From Alloyangia pacifica (GTDB lineage Bacteria > Pseudomonadota > Alphaproteobacteria > Rhodobacterales > Rhodobacteraceae), in the NCBI RefSeq assembly GCF_020524285.1, contig NZ_JAIVKX010000009.1, positions 209,392 through 273,391 of the forward strand: DNA of 64,000 nt. The letters are read 5' to 3'. A program made the translations under genes and the position numbers. Under the pieces are notes generated by a model that did no database searches, was not told the origin of the DNA, and saw only the letters and a program-made list of their open reading frames with translations. Positions 26,406 to 34,901 of this stretch are shown piece by piece (position 1 is the stretch's first letter; each line of letters opens with the position of its first letter).

Positions 26406-28187
26406 GTGCCGCGCGATGACGCCAGTCTCCGCGCCATGAGCGGAGAGAAGACACCCCCCTATCCCGGCGGAATCGCAGCCATTCTCACCCAGATGGAGGG
26501 GCGCCGCGAGGCGCTAGACTTCGCCCCGGGCGAAGCGCTGCCGCCCTACGAGACGCCGCTCGCCGGGCTCTCCGCGCAGATAATCTCCGACCCCGATGCC
26601 GACCCCGCCGAGGCGCCGCCCTTCCGCTCGAACCATCACCGCAAGCGCCACGCGCTGCGGCGGGAACTGACCGGCCGGTCGGAGCTGGTGTTTCTCAACG
26701 CGCTGCTCATCGCCCACCTGCGCAAGCGCGCGTACCCCGCCCACGCCCCGGCGCTGTTCCAGCGGCTCTGGACCGAAGAGGGCGCGGCGCTTCTGGAGCA
26801 GCTCGACCCGCGATGGCTGGTCTCCTCGGTGACCACCTTCGGCGATCACGGGCTGAGCCTGGTGCAGCGCTCGGTGGGGCTGTCGCTGAGCACGCTTTTC
26901 GGAACGATGAAACTCTACGAGAGCGAGCGGCTCTACTCGGGGCTGCCGGCCGACCGCCCCTTCGCGCTGGACACCCGCGACCGCGGGTCGCTGCCGATGG
27001 AGATGGACGGCTACTCGCTGTCCGGCGGCGGGCTCGACGTGAACATGATCGGGCGGCTGTGGCTGGAAGCCGAGGGCGATCCGGTGATCCAGCCGCTCGC
27101 CCATCACCTGCTCGAGATGCTGATCGCCGACGACCGGACGGTGTTCCGCCGGATGATGACCATGCGCAAGCGACAAGCGCGGCGCGCCGGCGCGCGGCCC
27201 AAGGGTGATCTCTCCGGCAATATCGCGCCCGTCCCCGCCAGCCATCGAGGCCTGACGCCCGAGACGCTGCGCTGGGGGCTGACCTCGACCATCCGTGCAC
27301 CGCTGCCCGAGATCGCCCGCTTCGCAGCCCATCACCTCGAGCTTGGCGCTGCGGCGCTGCAGATCCATCTCGACACACCCGATCCCGAGGCCGAGGCCTA
27401 TCTCACCCGCCACCCCGCGGTCCGCGTCATCCAATGCGATGCCGCCTACTGGCAGGCCAGCGGCCGCGCCCGGCCCGAGGCGCATCAGGTCCGGCAGGCC
27501 TTCAACGCCACGCAGGCCCTGCGCGACGGTCTGGGGGTGCACTGGCTGGGACACCTCGACGTCGACGAGTTCCTGCTGCCGCAGCGCCCCATGGCCGCGC
27601 TGCTGGCCGAGGTGCCGCACGCCGCCGCCTTTGCCCGGATCGCCCCCGCCGAGGCGCTGGCGCCCGACGACGGCCTGCCGCACCGCTTCAAGACCACCCA
27701 CAAGCACGCGGGGCAGCCCAAGGCGGTGCTGCAGGAAATCTACCCGACCTTCGGCGCGCATCTCTACGGCGGCTTCCTCAGCCACACCTCGGGCAAGGTC
27801 TTCGCCCGCACCGGCATCGAGGACACAAGGCTCGGCCTGCACAGGCTGAAATACCGCGGCGCGGACGCCAGCAACCGCCACCGGCTGGGCGAGGTCTGGC
27901 TGGGCCACCTGCATGCGCGCAGCTGGGAACAGTTCCGCGCCGATCTCGAATTTCGCCGGACGCGCGGCTCCTACCGGAAAGGCTCGGAGCGTCCCGAGAT
28001 GGGACAGGCCGAGCTGATCGGTTTTCTCACGGAGGAAGAGGGCGACGCCGGGCTGCGCGCGCTCTTCGACGAGGTCTGCGCAGACACGCCCGAGCTGCGC
28101 AGGCGGCTCGCGGCGTATGGCATGCTGATCGAGCCGCCCTTCGATCCCGACGCCGCCGTCACCCGCGTCTTCGGGCGCGCGCCGTGA
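26406..28187 (+). CDS. Two-part glycosyltransferase, GT92/GT2-like C-terminal domain
   Basis: A 593-residue protein. The C-terminal 300 residues look like a Glyco_tranf_2_4/GT92-type transferase with the metal-binding HLDVDEFLLP motif near residue 384, followed by FLSHTSGKVFAR and LGHLHARSWEQF. The N-terminal about 270 residues have no domain I recognise; they contain a long helical region ending in MTMRKRQARRAG. The GTG at 26406 was preferred because GAGGGAGA lies 7 bp upstream; a TTG at 26400 is too close to it and an ATG at 26436 lacks a good site. Its stop overlaps the GTG of a paralogous gene. The acceptor is unknown, probably a surface glycan. Confidence 0.75.
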   Translation: MPRDDASLRAMSGEKTPPYPGGIAAILTQMEGRREALDFAPGEALPPYETPLAGLSAQIISDPDADPAEAPPFRSNHHRKRHALRRELTGRSELVFLNALLIAHLRKRAYPAHAPALFQRLWTEEGAALLEQLDPRWLVSSVTTFGDHGLSLVQRSVGLSLSTLFGTMKLYESERLYSGLPADRPFALDTRDRGSLPMEMDGYSLSGGGLDVNMIGRLWLEAEGDPVIQPLAHHLLEMLIADDRTVFRRMMTMRKRQARRAGARPKGDLSGNIAPVPASHRGLTPETLRWGLTSTIRAPLPEIARFAAHHLELGAAALQIHLDTPDPEAEAYLTRHPAVRVIQCDAAYWQASGRARPEAHQVRQAFNATQALRDGLGVHWLGHLDVDEFLLPQRPMAALLAEVPHAAAFARIAPAEALAPDDGLPHRFKTTHKHAGQPKAVLQEIYPTFGAHLYGGFLSHTSGKVFARTGIEDTRLGLHRLKYRGADASNRHRLGEVWLGHLHARSWEQFRADLEFRRTRGSYRKGSERPEMGQAELIGFLTEEEGDAGLRALFDEVCADTPELRRRLAAYGMLIEPPFDPDAAVTRVFGRAP

Positions 28188-29128
28188 TCCGCTGGGGCAC
28201 CGTCACCACCACCAATGCGCCGCTGCCCCGCATTCTCGAGTTTGCCGCCTGGCACCTCGAGCAGGGCGCGCAGCGGCTCTACATCTACCTCGACGAGGCC
28301 GACCCCGCGGCGGAAGAGGTGCTCTCCGCCCACCCCAAGATCCGCGCCTTCACCACCGACGCCGCCTGGTGGGCTAAGCGCGGCAGGCGCCCCGAGAAGC
28401 ACCAGGCCCGGCAGGCCCGCAACGCACGGCACGCCAACAACCGCAAGCCCGAGGTGGACTGGCTGGCGCATATCGACGTGGATGAGTTCCTGTTGCCCGC
28501 CCGCCCCTTGGCAGTTCAACTGTCCGAGCTGCCGCCAGACTGCCTCTGCGCCCGCGTGCGCCCGGTCGAGGCTCTGGCCAGCGCGCCGGATCAGGCCGAG
28601 ACGCTGTTCAAGGCCTTCCCCCTAGACCAGAGCGCCCGCCAGCGCGCCGCCGAAGCCTGCTTTCCCACTTGGGGCCGGCACCTCTCGGGCGGCTTCCTGA
28701 GCCACGTGGCCGGCAAGCTCTTCTTCCGCCCCGGCACCGAGGGGCTCGACATCCGCATCCACAACGTGACCCTCGGCGAGCGGATGAACCCCGGCGAGCG
28801 GCCCCTACCCGAGACCGAGCTAGGCCATTTCCACGCGGCGGACTGGACGCATTTCCTGGCGGCCTACCGCTTCCGCCTGACCCGGGGCTCCTACCGCGCC
28901 GACCTGAAGCCTCAGGCGCGCGGCGCAGGCGCGGTCAACCTCAACACGCTCTTCGCGATGATCGAGGAGGACGGCGGCGAGACGGCGCTGCGCGCCTTCT
29001 ACAAGGAGGTCTGCACCGCCACGCCCGACCTTGTGCAGAGGCTCTCGGACCACGGCCTTCTGCGCCGGCGCACCATGACCCTGCCTGCGCTGCGGGCACG
29101 ACACTTTCCCGCAGCCCCCGAGACCTGA
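28184..29128 (+). CDS. Glycosyltransferase, GT92/GT2-like, paralogue of the preceding gene
   Basis: A 314-residue single-domain protein that matches the C-terminal half of the preceding gene along its length: HIDVDEFLLP near residue 97 against HLDVDEFLLP, FLSHVAGKLFFR against FLSHTSGKVFAR, LGHFHAADWTHF against LGHLHARSWEQF, and RGSYR in both. It begins at a GTG in a GTGA overlap, so the pair is translationally coupled. The arrangement is a tandem duplication with one copy fused to an extra N-terminal region. The substrate is unknown. Confidence 0.85.
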   Translation: MIRWGTVTTTNAPLPRILEFAAWHLEQGAQRLYIYLDEADPAAEEVLSAHPKIRAFTTDAAWWAKRGRRPEKHQARQARNARHANNRKPEVDWLAHIDVDEFLLPARPLAVQLSELPPDCLCARVRPVEALASAPDQAETLFKAFPLDQSARQRAAEACFPTWGRHLSGGFLSHVAGKLFFRPGTEGLDIRIHNVTLGERMNPGERPLPETELGHFHAADWTHFLAAYRFRLTRGSYRADLKPQARGAGAVNLNTLFAMIEEDGGETALRAFYKEVCTATPDLVQRLSDHGLLRRRTMTLPALRARHFPAAPET

Positions 29129-29190
29129 TGGTCGGTTGACCCAGCGGTCGACCCCCCGTCAACTCGAGGCTCCGCAAACCGAGACCCTCC

Positions 29191-30093
29191 ATGCTCACCG
29201 TCCTCAGCCATGACATCCTGCCGGTCTTCACGCTGCTGGCGCTCGGCTTCCTGCTTGGCCGGCGCGGCATCTTCGCGCGGCAGGACGCGGCCTCGGCCAA
29301 CCGGGTGGCGCTGATGGTGATGCAACCGGGGCTGATCTTCCTGGTGATCGCGACGGTGCCCTTTGCCGCGCTCGAACTGCGCAGCCTGCTTGCCTACGGC
29401 GCCTGCGAAGCGCTGGCCTTCGGCGCCTCCTACGCGCTCGCCCGCCGCGCCTTCGGCTGCGAGAAACTCGAGGCGTGGCTGCTGGCCATGGCTGTGGTCT
29501 TCGTCAACTCGCTGCTCTACATCCGCCCGATCGCGCTGCTGCTCTACGGCGAGGACGGCGCGCTTCCGGTGACCGCGGTGGTCGCCTGGGACACGGCCAT
29601 CGCCTTTGCCTTCTTCATCATCAGCTCGGATCTCATCGCCCGCCCCTCGGCCGGGCCCTTGCCGGCGCTGAAGCGGCTCTCGGTGAACCCCACGCTGATC
29701 GCCATCGGGCTGGGCGTGGTGGTCAACCTCTCCGGTCTGCCGCTGCCCGAGCCGATCCTCACCGCCTGCCGCTTCGCCGGGGCCGCAACCGCACCACTGG
29801 TGCTCTTCGCGCTTGGCGTGCTGCTCTCGGGGCAGAGCCTGAAACCCTCGCCGGTGGTCGCCACATACTCGGGGCTGAAACTGCTCGGCTTCCCGCTGCT
29901 GGTGACGTTGGCGGTCTGGCTGGCCGGGGCGAGCGATCTGTGGCAGGCGCAGTTCAGCTTGCTGGCGGCGGGACCGTCGGGGGCCATGGCCTTTGCGCTG
30001 GCGCTGCTGCACGGGATCCGCACCGACCGCATCGCGGCGGTCACCATCTGGACCAGCGCGCTGTCCCTGCTCTCGCTGGCGGCGCTGGCCTGA
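29191..30093 (+). CDS. AEC family transporter
   Basis: A 300-residue membrane protein with about ten helices in the auxin-efflux-carrier pattern. It begins MLTVLSHDILPVFTLLALGFLLGRRG (part: ILPVFTLLALGFLLGR) and has the broken-helix segments NRVALMVMQPGLIF near residue 37 and AAGPSGAMAFALALLHG near 262. Bacterial members carry small organic acids such as malate. It is convergent with the FbpC-like ATPase, with only 3 bp between the stops. Confidence 0.9.
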   Translation: MLTVLSHDILPVFTLLALGFLLGRRGIFARQDAASANRVALMVMQPGLIFLVIATVPFAALELRSLLAYGACEALAFGASYALARRAFGCEKLEAWLLAMAVVFVNSLLYIRPIALLLYGEDGALPVTAVVAWDTAIAFAFFIISSDLIARPSAGPLPALKRLSVNPTLIAIGLGVVVNLSGLPLPEPILTACRFAGAATAPLVLFALGVLLSGQSLKPSPVVATYSGLKLLGFPLLVTLAVWLAGASDLWQAQFSLLAAGPSGAMAFALALLHGIRTDRIAAVTIWTSALSLLSLAALA

Positions 30094-30096
30094 ACG

Positions 30097-31176
30097 TCAG
30101 TCCTTCGCCGGGAAGACGAAGCAGCGGTCGCGGCGCACGGTCAGCCACAGCGGCGTGCCGGGCTTCGGCAGGAAGACGTTGGGCACCGTGGCGCGGATCA
30201 TGCCGCCGTCGAAATCCATCCGGAACTCCACGAGGCTCTCCGAGCCCATGAAGCGCGCCCGCTCGACCACGCCGCGCGCCGGGGTGCCGGCCATCTGCGT
30301 CGGGTTCGGGCCGCGCCCGCCGCGGTCGAAATCGATGCCCACGTGCTGCGGGCGGAAGACGATGTCGACCTCGCCGCCGTCGGGCACCCCGGGCGCCAGG
30401 AAGGGGCCGAAGGGCGTATCCGCCAAGGCCCCCTGAACTTTGCCGCGCAGCGAATTGATATCGCTGAAGAATGCGACCGCCGCCTTGTCCGCCGGGGCGT
30501 TGTAGATATTGTAGGGCGCACCGCGCTGGACGATCTTGCCGCCGCGCATCAGCGCGATCTCGTCGGCCATGCGCATCGCTTCCTCGGGCTCGTGGGTGAC
30601 CAGCAGGACCGAGGCGCCCTCTTCCTTCAGCACCGCCAGCGTCTCGTCGCGGATGCCGTCGCGCAGCCGGTTGTCGAGGCCGGAGAAGGGCTCGTCCATC
30701 AGCATGATGCGCGGTTTCGGCGCCAGCGCGCGGGCCAGCGCCACGCGCTGCTGCTCACCGCCCGACAGCTGGTGCGGGTATTCGTCGATGAAATGCGCCA
30801 GCCCGACACGATCGAGCAATTCCACCGCCCGTGCCCGCTTGGCGCTGCCCGCGCCCCTGAGGCCGAAGGCGACGTTCTCGCCCACCGACAGATGCGGAAA
30901 GAGCGCGAAATCCTGGAACATCAGGCCGATGGCCCGGCGCTCCGGCGGAATGCGGAAGACCGTGTCGCAGATCAGCGTGCCGTCGACGAAGATCGAACCG
31001 CTGTCCTGCATGTCGACCCCGGCGATCATCCGCAGCGTCGTCGACTTGCCGCAGCCCGAGGGGCCCAGCAGACAGGTCACGTGCCCCGGCTCGATGGTCA
31101 GCGAGACGTCGTCCACGACGGCGCGCCCCTCGAACCGCCGCACGAGGTTCCGGATCTCCAGTCGGGGGTGCGCCAC
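30097..31176 (-). CDS. ABC transporter ATP-binding protein, FbpC-like
   Basis: A 359-residue ATPase with Walker [10 protein letters not shown] at about residues 38-46, signature QLSGGEQQRVALARAL near 134, and Walker B IMLMDEPFSGLD near 160. A C-terminal TOBE-like regulatory region contains VDIVFRPQHVGID. It most resembles iron(III) or polyamine/thiamine-type importer ATPases. No permease or binding-protein gene adjoins it: upstream is a 458-bp gene-free region and downstream a convergent carrier gene. It is an orphan subunit here, so the substrate cannot be assigned. Confidence 0.88.
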   Translation of the reverse strand: MAHPRLEIRNLVRRFEGRAVVDDVSLTIEPGHVTCLLGPSGCGKSTTLRMIAGVDMQDSGSIFVDGTLICDTVFRIPPERRAIGLMFQDFALFPHLSVGENVAFGLRGAGSAKRARAVELLDRVGLAHFIDEYPHQLSGGEQQRVALARALAPKPRIMLMDEPFSGLDNRLRDGIRDETLAVLKEEGASVLLVTHEPEEAMRMADEIALMRGGKIVQRGAPYNIYNAPADKAAVAFFSDINSLRGKVQGALADTPFGPFLAPGVPDGGEVDIVFRPQHVGIDFDRGGRGPNPTQMAGTPARGVVERARFMGSESLVEFRMDFDGGMIRATVPNVFLPKPGTPLWLTVRRDRCFVFPAKD

Positions 31177-31634
31177 TGCTGCCTGCCTCGCGTTGTTCCC
31201 GAAGAAAAGCGTCGGGGATTGAGCTTATCCGCCGGAGTAGCAGCCCCCAAAGCGGCAGACAAGAACAAGGGACCCACGCGCCAGGCCAACTCCTGCCCCC
31301 TGCGCGCTCCGCACAAGGAGCACGCAGCCTCCAAGGCAGAATTTCCCGCAAGAGACCACCGGAGTCGGGCGCGTCGGGACTGCGTCAAATACGCACACGG
31401 ACCATGCAATCAGGGGTTGATCTTGAGCCCGCCTGCGCTACCAAAAAGGCCTCACGGCCATAGTAACTCAAAGTAACATTCGCAATACTTCATTAGAATT
31501 TTTCGACCTGACATTACCGTTAGAATTCGGCTAACTTTGCTAAAATTCACGTCAGCGTGGCCGTTTTCGGGTTGTGATACCGTGTGAAATCGGCTGCCTT
31601 CTCTCGACGCCGCCAACGACGATCAGGGAGTTCC
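31177..31634. other. 458-bp gene-free region upstream of the Mrp operon
   Basis: No plausible gene is visible. The first 250 bp are GC-rich. From about 31455 to 31565 the composition is clearly AT-richer than the rest of the window, and this part holds two TTAGAATT repeats (31493-31500 and 31520-31527) and two AGTAAC repeats (31462-31467 and 31472-31477). It most likely contains the mrp promoter and regulator sites. The ABC ATPase gene on the other side shares it divergently. Confidence 0.55.
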
Positions 31635-34490
31635 ATGTCACTATTCATCATTGCGCTCCTTCCCTTTCTCGGAGCCCTGCTGCCGGGCCTGATGATTCAG
31701 GCCGGTCGCCGGGCCTGCGGAATGACGACGCTGTTCGTCACCCTCGCCGCGCTGCTCGGATTGGTCACCCACCTGCCCGCGGTCTGGGCCGGCGAGACGA
31801 TCACTGCCTCGGTCGAGTGGATGCCGACGCTCGGGCTGAACATGACGCTCTTCCTCGACGGGCTGGGCATGATGTTCGCCATGCTGATCCTCGGGATCGG
31901 CGCGCTGGTGATCATCTATGCCCGCTACTACCTGACGCGCGATGACAACATGGGCGAGTTCTACACCTACCTGCTGCTCTTCCAGGGCGCGATGGTGGGC
32001 ATCGTCCTGTCGAACAACATCCTGCTCCTGCTGATCTTCTGGGAGCTGACCTCGCTGTCGTCCTTCCTGCTCATCGGCTTCTGGAAACACCTGCCCGAGG
32101 GCCGCCAAGGCGCACGCATGGCGCTCACGGTGACCGGCATGGGCGGTCTGGCCCTGATCGGGGGCATGCTGCTGCTGGGCGCGGCGGCGGGCACCTACGA
32201 GATCACCGAGATCATCGCGCGGCGCGATGTCATCCAGGCCTCGCCCTACTACCTTCCGGCGCTGCTGCTGATCCTGCTCGGCTGCTTCACCAAGTCGGCG
32301 CAGTTCCCCTTCCATTTCTGGCTGCCGCACGCCATGGCCGCGCCGACGCCAGTGTCGTCCTACCTGCACTCGGCGACCATGGTGAAGGCGGGCATCTTCC
32401 TGATGGCGCGGCTCTGGCCGGCGCTCTCCGGCACCGAGGAATGGTTCTGGATCGTCACCTCGGCGGGGCTGATCACCATGGTGCTGGGCGCCGTCATCGG
32501 CCTGTTCAAGCACGACCTCAAGGCGCTGCTGGCCTTCTCGACGGTCTCGCACCTCGGGCTCATCACCATGCTGCTCGGCACCGGCACCGCCTATGGCGCG
32601 ATGGCGGCGGTGTTCCACATCCTCAACCACGCGGCCTTCAAATGCTCGCTCTTCATGAGCGCGGGCATCGTCGACCACGAGGCCCACACCCGCGACATCC
32701 GCCGCCTTGGCGGGCTGCGCCACCTGATGCCGATCACCGCGACCATCGCCATCGTCGGATCGCTGGCGATGGCCGGCATCCCGCTGTTCAACGGCTTCCT
32801 GTCGAAGGAGATGTTCCTCGAGGAAGCCTCGCACACGGTGCTCTTCGGCTCGCACTGGCTGGTGCCGGTGCTGGCGACGTTGGGGGCGATCTTCTCGGCC
32901 GCCTACAGCTTCCGCTTCATCGGCCATGCCTTCCTCGGGAAGACCCGCGACGACTATCCGCACACGCCGCATGACCCGAACTTCGGCATGTGGGGACCGC
33001 CGGCCTTCCTGGGGCTGATCGTGGTCACCGTGGGCTGCCTGCCCTTCCTCGCCGAACCGGTGGTCAAGCTGGTGACCGCCGCGGTGATCGGCGAGGTGGC
33101 CGAGGTTCCGGGCGCCCACCTCGCGCTCTGGCACGGGGTCACCCCGGCGCTGATCATGTCGATCATCGCCACCGTCGGCGGCCTGATCCTGCTGGCGCTC
33201 TTCACCCCGCTGCTGAAGGGCTGGGACGCCGCGCCGCGCCCCGAGGCCAAGCAGATCTTCGACGCGCTGATAGGTGCCTGCGCCCGCGGAGCAGAGCGCC
33301 TGACCTTCGGGCTGCACAACGGCAGCTTCTCGCGCTACGCCGCGATCTTCACCGTGACCGTGCTGGCGGTTTCCGCACACGCCTGGTTCACCGGCACCCT
33401 GGGGCCGGTGACGCGCGAGATGCTGCCGATCCAGCCGCTGCCGCTGGCGGGCTGGGTGCTCATCGTCAGCGCCACCGGGTTCATCGTCTTCTTCCACCGC
33501 AACCGGCTTGCGGCGCTGATCCTCATGGGGGTCATCGGCACCATGGTGTCGATCGCCTTCAACTACCTCTCGGCCCCGGACCTCGCGCTGACGCAGATCT
33601 CGGTCGAGGTGGTGACGATCATCCTGCTGCTGCTGGCGCTGAACTTCCTGCCCAACACCACGCCGATCGAATCGTCGGTCTCGCGCCGGGTGCGCGACGG
33701 GCTGCTGGCGGGCGTCGCCGGGCTCGGCGCGGCCGGGCTCACCTATGCCATCCTGCGCCGCGACTTCTCGATGGGCACGATCTCGGACTACATGCTCGAG
33801 AACTCCTACTACGGCGGTGGCGGCACCAACGTGGTGAACGTGATCCTCGTGGACTTCCGGGGCTATGACACCTTCGGCGAGATCATCGTGCTCGGCATCG
33901 CCGCGCTGGTGATCTACGCGGTGACCGAGGCGCTGCTGACCGGCCCGGTGCGGGCGCGGCTGCTCAACCGCGTGCCCGACCAGGACCAGGCCGGGGACGC
34001 GCACCCGCTGATGATGGTGGTGGTCACCCGGCTGCTGCTGCCGGTGGTGCTGATGGTCGGCGCCTACATCTTCCTGCGCGGCCACAACGAGCCGGGCGGC
34101 GGCTTCGTCGCGGGTCTCGTGGTGTCGATCGCCGTGGTCATGCAGTACATGGCCTCGGGCTTCGCCTGGGCCAACGAGCGCCAGCGCTACCCCTACCACG
34201 GGGTGATCGGCGCGGGCGTGCTGATCGCCGGGCTCACCGGCATCGGTGCCTGGCTCTTCGGCCGCCCCTTCCTGACCTCGACCTTTGGCTACGTGAAACT
34301 GCCCGGTCTTGAGGAGTTCGAGCTCGCCTCGGCCATGGCCTTCGACCTCGGCGTCTTCCTCGCGGTCGTGGGGGCCGTGCTGCTGTCGCTCGAGAGCTTC
34401 TCGCGCATGGCGCGCCGCTCCGGCGACGAGACCAGCGAGCATGCGATGGACATCGACCCCTCGCGCGACACCGAAAACGAGGGGGCCTGA
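31635..34490 (+). CDS. mrpA: Na+/H+ antiporter subunits A and B fused (MrpAB/PhaAB)
   Basis: A 951-residue inner-membrane protein. The N-terminal about 500 residues form the NADH-dehydrogenase-like antiporter core with PFHFWLPHAMAAPTPVSSYLHS (part: FHFWLPHAMAAPTPVS) and the key lysine/glutamate helices. MbhD and MbhE regions follow at about 600-770. The last about 140 residues are an MnhB domain (FLRGHNEPGGGFVAGL). The A+B fusion is the form known from rhizobial Pha systems. The complex exports Na+ or K+ in exchange for protons. The ATG at 31635 has CAGGGAG upstream. It is the first gene of a six-gene operon. Confidence 0.95.
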   Translation: MSLFIIALLPFLGALLPGLMIQAGRRACGMTTLFVTLAALLGLVTHLPAVWAGETITASVEWMPTLGLNMTLFLDGLGMMFAMLILGIGALVIIYARYYLTRDDNMGEFYTYLLLFQGAMVGIVLSNNILLLLIFWELTSLSSFLLIGFWKHLPEGRQGARMALTVTGMGGLALIGGMLLLGAAAGTYEITEIIARRDVIQASPYYLPALLLILLGCFTKSAQFPFHFWLPHAMAAPTPVSSYLHSATMVKAGIFLMARLWPALSGTEEWFWIVTSAGLITMVLGAVIGLFKHDLKALLAFSTVSHLGLITMLLGTGTAYGAMAAVFHILNHAAFKCSLFMSAGIVDHEAHTRDIRRLGGLRHLMPITATIAIVGSLAMAGIPLFNGFLSKEMFLEEASHTVLFGSHWLVPVLATLGAIFSAAYSFRFIGHAFLGKTRDDYPHTPHDPNFGMWGPPAFLGLIVVTVGCLPFLAEPVVKLVTAAVIGEVAEVPGAHLALWHGVTPALIMSIIATVGGLILLALFTPLLKGWDAAPRPEAKQIFDALIGACARGAERLTFGLHNGSFSRYAAIFTVTVLAVSAHAWFTGTLGPVTREMLPIQPLPLAGWVLIVSATGFIVFFHRNRLAALILMGVIGTMVSIAFNYLSAPDLALTQISVEVVTIILLLLALNFLPNTTPIESSVSRRVRDGLLAGVAGLGAAGLTYAILRRDFSMGTISDYMLENSYYGGGGTNVVNVILVDFRGYDTFGEIIVLGIAALVIYAVTEALLTGPVRARLLNRVPDQDQAGDAHPLMMVVVTRLLLPVVLMVGAYIFLRGHNEPGGGFVAGLVVSIAVVMQYMASGFAWANERQRYPYHGVIGAGVLIAGLTGIGAWLFGRPFLTSTFGYVKLPGLEEFELASAMAFDLGVFLAVVGAVLLSLESFSRMARRSGDETSEHAMDIDPSRDTENEGA

Positions 34491-34493
34491 TCC

Positions 34494-34901
34494 ATGGAGT
34501 TTCTCATCGCGACCACCATCGGCGTGCTGACCGCCGCGGGCATCTACATGGTGATGCGGCTGCGCACCTTCCCGGTGATCATCGGCACCTCGCTGCTGAC
34601 CTACGCCGTGAACCTCTTCCTCTTCGCCTCGGGCCGGCTGGTGATCAACCAGCCGCCGATCCTGCGCGACGACGTGTCGAGCTACACCGACCCGCTGCCG
34701 CAGGCGCTGGTGCTGACCGCCATCGTGATCTCCTTCGGCATGACCGCCGTCGTGGTGATGATCGCGCTCGCCTCCTACCTCAACGCCGATGACGACCACG
34801 TCGACGAGGCAGGGCATCTGGCAAAGGAGCGCCGCGCCGGAGACGACCCCAAAGAAGACCCTGAGACGCAACAGGGCGAGAACAAGGAGTTCCGCGCATG
34901 A
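34494..34901 (+). CDS. mrpC: Na+/H+ antiporter subunit C
   Basis: A 135-residue protein with three membrane segments and NuoK-like TAIVISFGMTAVVVMIALASY. It begins 3 bp after mrpA ends and its stop overlaps the mrpD start (ATGA). The C-terminal tail (about residues 98-135) is hydrophilic and highly charged (NADDDHVDEAGHL...), longer than in many MrpC proteins. Confidence 0.94.
   Translation: MEFLIATTIGVLTAAGIYMVMRLRTFPVIIGTSLLTYAVNLFLFASGRLVINQPPILRDDVSSYTDPLPQALVLTAIVISFGMTAVVVMIALASYLNADDDHVDEAGHLAKERRAGDDPKEDPETQQGENKEFRA

Noticed and set aside
31177..31634. Riboswitch or small RNA in the long mrp leader
   Set aside because: I could not find a conserved aptamer core, a strong terminator hairpin or clear promoter boxes; only short repeats are visible.
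31641..34871. Open frame of about 1076 codons antisense to mrpA
   Set aside because: The translation is a low-complexity His/Arg/Gln/Asp-rich sequence with no domain, the usual by-product of GC-rich third positions opposite a real gene.
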